This document shows positions 6,725 through 10,670 of a stretch of 10,670 nt of DNA, one piece after another. Every line of letters starts with the position of its first letter. Within the stretch, counting starts at the first letter, position 1. Both the position numbers and the translations under genes were made by a program. Source of the DNA: VRUB01 sp046758085 (GTDB taxonomy: Bacteria > Pseudomonadota > Gammaproteobacteria > Acidiferrobacterales > SPGG2); the NCBI GenBank assembly GCA_046758085.1, contig JBHHZP010000127.1:1-10670 (forward strand). The letters run 5' to 3'. The notes beneath the pieces were generated by a model, which worked only from the letters and a program-made list of their open reading frames with translations, had not been told where the DNA came from and did not search any database.

Positions 6725-7195
6725 ATGTCTGTCACCGTCTCCATGACGTTGAATGGCGAAGCCATCTCGGCGGAGGTCGATGACCGTACCCTGCTCGTAG
6801 ATCTTCTGCGCAATGAGCGTGGTCTCACCGGCACTCATGTAGGTTGCGACACCAGTCAATGTGGCGCCTGTGTCGTTCTCCTCAACGGCCGATCGGTCAA
6901 GAGCTGTACGCTGTTGGCCGCACAGACCGACGGGGCGGAGATCACAACCATCGAGGGGCTTGCCAAGAACGGTACCTTACATCCGATGCAAGAAGCCTTT
7001 CGCGAGCATCATGGATTGCAGTGCGGCTTCTGTACTCCCGGAATGATTATGAGTGCCCTGGATCTGGTTGCGACCAACCCCGATCCGAGTGAAGCACAGA
7101 TTCGCGAGTGGCTCGAAGGCAACATCTGTCGCTGCACCGGCTATCACAATATTGTCAAGGCGATCAAGGCCGGTGCCCAGGCGATGAGGAGCTAG
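6725..7195 (+). CDS. coxS: [2Fe-2S] small subunit of a CO-dehydrogenase-like molybdenum hydroxylase
   Basis: A 156-residue iron-sulfur subunit of the xanthine oxidase family that passes electrons from the molybdenum site to FAD. The plant-ferredoxin-like N-terminal domain has Cys41, Cys46, Cys49 and Cys61 (GCDTSQCGAC...KSC), binding the distal cluster. The helical C-terminal domain has Cys100, Cys103, Cys135 and Cys137 (QCGFCTPGM...ICRCTGYHNIV), binding the cluster near molybdopterin. All eight ligands are present. Gln99, just before the CGFC motif, is the residue that contacts the cofactor in relatives. Length and motifs are typical for CoxS. coxL starts 5 bases after its stop codon, showing translational linkage. 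Confidence 0.95.
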   Translation: MSVTVSMTLNGEAISAEVDDRTLLVDLLRNERGLTGTHVGCDTSQCGACVVLLNGRSVKSCTLLAAQTDGAEITTIEGLAKNGTLHPMQEAFREHHGLQCGFCTPGMIMSALDLVATNPDPSEAQIREWLEGNICRCTGYHNIVKAIKAGAQAMRS

Positions 7196-7199
7196 GACA

Positions 7200-9545
7200 A
7201 TGTCTGATACCGGGATGGGCGCCGCGGTACGGCGCAAAGAAGATTACCGATTTCTTACGGGCAAAGGTCACTATACCGACGACATCAACCGGCCGGGGCA
7301 AGTGTACGCGTATTTCATACGTTCTAACCTGGCGCATGCCCGCATTAAATCGCTCGACACCAAAGCGGCCAAGTCCGCAGCGGGCATAGTTGCCGTATTC
7401 ACCGGTGATGATCTCGCCGCCGATGGCGTGGGCGGGGTTCCTTGCGGTTTCGCCCCAGATGGCGGACCCATGAAAGAGCCGCCGCGTCCCGCACTGGCGC
7501 AAGGCACCGTGCGCTTTGTCGGCGATATGGTCGCTGTGGTGATTGCCGAAAGCCTCGGACAAGCGAAGGATGCCGCCGAGCTGATTGAGATCGACTACGA
7601 AGAGCTGCCGGCAGTGGTCTCACCGGCCGATGCGCTCAAGTCCGGCGCGCCGCAACTGCACGACGAGGTACTGAACAACATCTGCTTCGAATGGGGTATT
7701 GGCGACAAGGACGCGACCGACAAGGCCTTTGACAGCGCGGACCACATCACACGCCTTGACCTCGTGAACAACCGAAAGTGCCCTAACGCCATCGAGCCGC
7801 GCGCCGCCATCGGTGAGTACGATGCCGGCAGCGACCACTATACATTGTACAGCACGAGTCAGAACCCGCATGTGACGCGGCTGTTGATGGGGGCATTCGT
7901 GCTACAGATTCCCGAGCACAAGCTGAGAATCGTGTCGCCCGACGTTGGTGGTGGCTTTGGCTCGAAGATCCCGCACTACCCCGAGGAGGCGGTGATCACG
8001 TGGGCGGCGAAGAAGGTAGGCCGTTCGGTCAAGTGGACCGCGGAGCGCTCGGAGTCATTTTTGTCCGACACACACGGGCGCGATCATGTCACACACGCCG
8101 AGCTCGCACTCGACAAGGATGGGAAATTCCTCGGGCTGCGGGTAAACACCACGGCTAATCTGGGTGCCTATCTCTCCACCTTCGGTCCGCTGGTGCCCAC
8201 CTATCTATATGGGACGCTGCTGGCCGGCCAGTACGCGACGCCCGCGATTCGTTGTGATGTGAAAGCGGTGTTCACCAACACGGCGCCGGTGGATGCCGAG
8301 CGCGGCGCCGGCCGCCCGGAGGCTACATTCGTGGTGGAACGCATCGTCGAGAAAGCCGCGCGCGAACTTAGCATAGACCCGCCGGAGATTCGCCGCCGTA
8401 ATTTCGTTTCGCCTGACGCGTTTCCGTACCAGACGCCGGTGGTCGTGCAGTATGACAGCGGCAACTATGCGCCTATCCTCGACGAAGCGCTTAAGATGGC
8501 AGATTACGCGGGCTTCGCCAAACGCCGGCAAGACGCCAAAGGCCGCGGAAAGCTGCGCGGCATCGGCCTTTCTTCTTACATCGAGGCCTGTGGTCTGGCG
8601 CCCTCAAACGTTGCGGGCATTATCGGGGCACGGGCAGGTTTGTTCGAGGCCGCCGAGGTGCGCATGCATCCGACCGGAAGCGTGACCGTGTTCACCGGCT
8701 CGCACGCGCACGGTCAGGGGCATGAAACCGCCTTTGCCCAGATCGTAGCAGACAAACTGGGTGTGCCTATCGAAAACGTCGACGTCGTGCACGGGGACAC
8801 CGACCGGGTGCCCTTCGGCATGGGGACCTATGGCTCGCGCTCGCTCGCGGTCGGTGGGTCGGCAATCGCCAAGGCGATTGACAAGATTGTCGAAAAAGCC
8901 AAGAAAATCGCTGCCCATACGCTCGAAGCGGCCGAGGCCGATATCGAGTTCGACGCCGGCACATTCAAGATCGCCGGCACTGACAAGAGCGTGGGTATCG
9001 GTGATATCGCTCTTTCTGCCTATGTCCCGCACAATTATCCATTAGACAAATTGGAGCCGGGTCTTGACGAGAGCGCCTTCTATGATCCAGCGAATTTTAC
9101 TTTCCCCGCGGGCTGTCATATCTGTGAGGTGGAGGTGGACCCGGAAACAGGTGTCACGCAGATCGTGAATTGGGCGGCCGTTGACGACTTCGGCAAGGTC
9201 GTCAATCCGATGATCGTCGAAGGCCAGGTGCACGGCGGCATCGCGCACGGCGTCGGTCAGGCACTGCTCGAGCAGTGCGTCTATGACGAAGACACGGGGC
9301 AGCTTCTCACTGGATCTTTCACGGACTACTGCATGCCACGCGCGGATAACTTCCCGGACTTTCAGGTGGGTTTGCAGGAAACGCCTTGCCCGCATAATCC
9401 CCTCGGCGTCAAAGGCTGTGGCGAGGCCGGTGCCATCGCGGCGCCGGCGGCACTGATTAATGCCATCACCGACGCGCTCGGCGTGGATCACATCGACATG
9501 CCGGCCACATCCGAGAAAGTCTGGCGTGCGATTCCAGCCGCCTAA
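7200..9545 (+). CDS. coxL: Molybdopterin-binding large subunit, form II CO-dehydrogenase-like
   Basis: The 781-residue catalytic subunit holds the molybdenum-pterin cofactor. Seen in order: the N-terminal a/b hammerhead domain (about 8-140, from RRKEDYRFLTGKGHYTDDI), STSQNPH followed by DVGGGFGSK (248-256), the active-site loop RGAGRPEA (368-375), GSHAHGQGHETAFAQI for pterin binding, TYGSRSLAVGGSA, and the catalytic base Glu742 in VKGCGEAGAIAAPAA. Form I CO dehydrogenases carry AYXCSFR with the copper-binding cysteine in this loop; that cysteine is absent here and RGAGR is present, the form II mark. Glu367 replaces the Tyr of the usual form II AYRGAGR. Form II enzymes have poorly known substrates, so CO oxidation is uncertain, and an aldehyde, purine or other heterocycle is possible. 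AGGAG 8 nt upstream supports the start. Confidence 0.93.
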   Translation: MSDTGMGAAVRRKEDYRFLTGKGHYTDDINRPGQVYAYFIRSNLAHARIKSLDTKAAKSAAGIVAVFTGDDLAADGVGGVPCGFAPDGGPMKEPPRPALAQGTVRFVGDMVAVVIAESLGQAKDAAELIEIDYEELPAVVSPADALKSGAPQLHDEVLNNICFEWGIGDKDATDKAFDSADHITRLDLVNNRKCPNAIEPRAAIGEYDAGSDHYTLYSTSQNPHVTRLLMGAFVLQIPEHKLRIVSPDVGGGFGSKIPHYPEEAVITWAAKKVGRSVKWTAERSESFLSDTHGRDHVTHAELALDKDGKFLGLRVNTTANLGAYLSTFGPLVPTYLYGTLLAGQYATPAIRCDVKAVFTNTAPVDAERGAGRPEATFVVERIVEKAARELSIDPPEIRRRNFVSPDAFPYQTPVVVQYDSGNYAPILDEALKMADYAGFAKRRQDAKGRGKLRGIGLSSYIEACGLAPSNVAGIIGARAGLFEAAEVRMHPTGSVTVFTGSHAHGQGHETAFAQIVADKLGVPIENVDVVHGDTDRVPFGMGTYGSRSLAVGGSAIAKAIDKIVEKAKKIAAHTLEAAEADIEFDAGTFKIAGTDKSVGIGDIALSAYVPHNYPLDKLEPGLDESAFYDPANFTFPAGCHICEVEVDPETGVTQIVNWAAVDDFGKVVNPMIVEGQVHGGIAHGVGQALLEQCVYDEDTGQLLTGSFTDYCMPRADNFPDFQVGLQETPCPHNPLGVKGCGEAGAIAAPAALINAITDALGVDHIDMPATSEKVWRAIPAA

Positions 9546-9546
9546 C

Positions 9547-9552
9547 GGAGGA
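9547..9552 (+). promoter_or_regulatory. Ribosome binding site that sets the coxM start
   Basis: GGAGGA lies 6 nt before ATG 9559 and right after the coxL stop. It shows that the in-frame ATG at 9460, inside coxL, is not the start. Confidence 0.8.
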
Positions 9553-9558
9553 AGCGTT

Positions 9559-10353
9559 ATGTACAATTTCACATACCATCTCCCGGCCACGCTGGCCGAC
9601 GCCGTGCAAGCACTCACGGCGGCTGCAGACGGTCAGGTCCTCGCCGGCGGCATGACCCTGCTGCCGACCTTGAAGCAGCGCCTGGCACAGCCTTCCGACC
9701 TGATTGATCTGGCAGCGGTTGCCGAGCTCAGTGGTATCAAGCAGGAAAGCGGAGCAATCGTGATCGGCGCCATGACGTCACACGCGGATGTGGCGGCGTC
9801 CCCCGAAGTTGCCAAGGCGATTCCAGCCCTGGCCCGGCTCGCCGACAGTATCGGCGACCCGCAGGTGCGTAACCGCGGTACCCTAGGCGGCTCGATTGCC
9901 AATGCCGACCCCGCCGCCGATTATCCGGCGGCCGTGGTCGGGTTAGGCGCCACCGTGCACACGAATGAGCGCACAATTGCTGCAGACGCTTTCTTTACCG
10001 GGATGTTCGAGACGGCACTCAACGACAACGAGCTTGTTACGGCTGTGCGCTTTCCGGTGCCACAGCGCGCCGCCTACGCCAAGTTCGCCAACCCGGCCTC
10101 GCGCTACGCCATCGTCGGTGTGTTCGTGTCACAAGGCAACGCCGGCGTCACAGTGGCCGTGACCGGTGCCGGCCCCAGCGTGTTTCGGATTGCGGCCATG
10201 GAACAAGCGCTTTCGAGCAAATTTTCCGCCGAGGTGCTCGACGGTATTTCGATCTCGGCAAACGACCTGAACTCGGATTTGCACGCCAGTGCCGAGTACC
10301 GTGCGCATCTGGTAAGTGTGATGGCCAAACGCGCGGTGGCAGCTGCTGGCTGA
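9559..10353 (+). CDS. coxM: FAD-binding medium subunit of the CO-dehydrogenase-like hydroxylase
   Basis: A 264-residue flavoprotein that takes electrons from the [2Fe-2S] subunit and hands them to the final acceptor. It begins with the family pattern MYNFTYHLPATLADAVQAL. The two FAD pyrophosphate-binding motifs are present: VLAGGMTLLP (27-36) and RNRGTLGGSIANADPAADYP (104-123). The C-terminal CO_deh_flav_C-type domain spans about 165-262. It is slightly shorter than Oligotropha CoxM (288 residues), as are many form II relatives. It follows coxL after 13 bp and is the last gene of the block; the following 317 bp are non-coding in view, so the order S-L-M matches form II (BMS) clusters rather than the M-S-L order of true CO dehydrogenases. 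Confidence 0.94.
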   Translation: MYNFTYHLPATLADAVQALTAAADGQVLAGGMTLLPTLKQRLAQPSDLIDLAAVAELSGIKQESGAIVIGAMTSHADVAASPEVAKAIPALARLADSIGDPQVRNRGTLGGSIANADPAADYPAAVVGLGATVHTNERTIAADAFFTGMFETALNDNELVTAVRFPVPQRAAYAKFANPASRYAIVGVFVSQGNAGVTVAVTGAGPSVFRIAAMEQALSSKFSAEVLDGISISANDLNSDLHASAEYRAHLVSVMAKRAVAAAG

Positions 10354-10373
10354 CCTCCACCGCATATTTATTC

Positions 10374-10438
10374 ACCGCAAAGGTCGTACAGAGCTTCCTA
10401 CAATAAAACTTCCAACGCAAAGACGCTGAGACGCAAAG
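10374..10438. repeat. CGCAAAG-family intergenic repeats, copy 2
   Basis: CGCAAAGG near 10374 is followed by TAAAACTTCCAACGC (10404-10418) and three in-line 8-bp units ACGCAAAG (10415-10422), ACGCTGAG (10423-10430) and ACGCAAAG (10431-10438). The stretch 10404-10431 matches 2246-2273 at 26 of 28 positions. The two copies lie about 8 kb apart, both between genes. Confidence 0.65.
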
Positions 10439-10487
10439 AGCTTCTTGTTGATTTCGTTTGAGCCCCGTACTCAAGCCAAACCAGAAA

Positions 10488-10508
10488 TCCGTGAACCGTG
10501 ATCCGTGA
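10488..10508. repeat. Three tandem 7-bp units (WCCGTGA)
   Basis: TCCGTGA, ACCGTGA and TCCGTGA follow one another without gaps (10488-10494, 10495-10501, 10502-10508). Confidence 0.7.
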
Positions 10509-10520
10509 AGGATAACTACA

Positions 10521-10555
10521 GTAGCAAGTTGCAAGTACCAAGTGGCAAGGAACAA
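10521..10555. repeat. Five tandem 7-bp units (GTNNCAA type)
   Basis: GTAGCAA, GTTGCAA, GTACCAA, GTGGCAA and GGAACAA lie end to end. Positions 1 and 5-7 (G, CAA) are constant while the middle varies. It starts 12 bp after the previous heptamer array. Confidence 0.7.
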
Positions 10556-10625
10556 AGAACTGCAAGACAGAGCACTATAACGTCTATTCCCTCCCCTTTC
10601 CGGGGGAGACCCCCTTTGGTCAAGC

Positions 10626-10657
10626 CGAGCCCGGAGTGCAGACGAGGAGCGGGCTCG
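10626..10657. other. 8-bp stem-loop near the right edge
   Basis: CGAGCCCG (10626-10633) and CGGGCTCG (10650-10657) are perfect inverted copies around a 16-nt loop. No T-run follows on the plus strand. It may be part of the repeat-rich tail, or a terminator for a gene arriving from the right; neither can be decided here. Confidence 0.4.
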
Positions 10658-10670
10658 TAAGGTGCACAGT

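Larger units (their letters stand above)
10354..10670. other. Repeat-rich intergenic tail after coxM
   Basis: No gene is supported. From left to right it holds CGCAAAG-type units (10374-10438), two arrays of 7-bp tandem units (10488-10508 and 10521-10555), a C/G-rich small hairpin (CTCCCC 10591-10596 with GGGGAG 10603-10608) and an 8-bp stem-loop at 10626-10657. No clear intrinsic terminator for coxM is seen near its stop. Confidence 0.65.

Noticed and set aside
7200..9545. True form I carbon monoxide dehydrogenase
   Set aside because: The AYXCSFR loop with the copper-binding cysteine is absent; RGAGR is the form II signature.
9460..9558. Start of coxM inside coxL
   Set aside because: The frame overlaps coxL, and a strong ribosome site lies 6 nt before ATG 9559, where family sequence begins.
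10488..10555. CRISPR array or direct-repeat locus
   Set aside because: Units are 7 bp and contiguous, with no spacers of regular length and no cas gene in view.

Overview
The window is a GC-rich bacterial chromosomal segment with tightly packed genes. It looks like an environmental proteobacterium, perhaps a gamma- or betaproteobacterium; this placement is an inference from the protein families and the style of the intergenic repeats, not from any marker gene. No rRNA, tRNA, CRISPR array, transposase, integrase or phage gene is visible. Two unrelated gene blocks stand back to back: a minus-strand amino-acid block (1-5653) and a plus-strand molybdenum hydroxylase block (6071-10353).

The minus-strand block, in transcription order, is: a one-chain iron-sulfur L-serine dehydratase (4274-5653), a HutC-type GntR repressor (3328-4122), a polar amino-acid ABC transporter ATPase (2527-3282), a repeat-bearing 519-bp gap, a family 3 solute-binding protein (1210-2007), and two inner-membrane permeases (434-1132 and <1-420, the second cut by the window edge). 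Together these make a complete PAAT-type importer under a local repressor, next to an enzyme that turns L-serine into pyruvate and ammonia. Three copies of a 14-bp motif resembling the known HutC-family operator (TGGTCTAGACCA-like) lie in the window. Two form a pair with a 20-bp centre-to-centre spacing in front of the binding-protein gene, overlying a plausible promoter. The third lies inside the first codons of the regulator gene. This gives a readable local circuit: the regulator represses itself and the binding-protein/permease transcript.

The plus-strand block is coxG-coxS-coxL-coxM: a CoxG/SRPBCC protein, a [2Fe-2S] subunit, a molybdopterin subunit and a FAD subunit. The S-L-M order and the RGAGR active-site loop place it with the form II (BMS-type) CO-dehydrogenase-like enzymes. 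Their true substrate is unsettled, so calling it a CO dehydrogenase would be unsafe. The loop has Glu where form II enzymes normally have Tyr. No maturation genes (coxD/E/F, xdhC-like) are in view.

Intergenic DNA is rich in short structure: perfect hairpins between the binding protein and permease genes, between the two divergent blocks, and in front of coxS. A family of short CGCAAAG-type repeats appears both in the transporter gap and after coxM, and the second place also carries arrays of 7-bp tandem units. These repeats and the operator circuit are the most noteworthy non-coding features. I see no clearly new multi-gene system.
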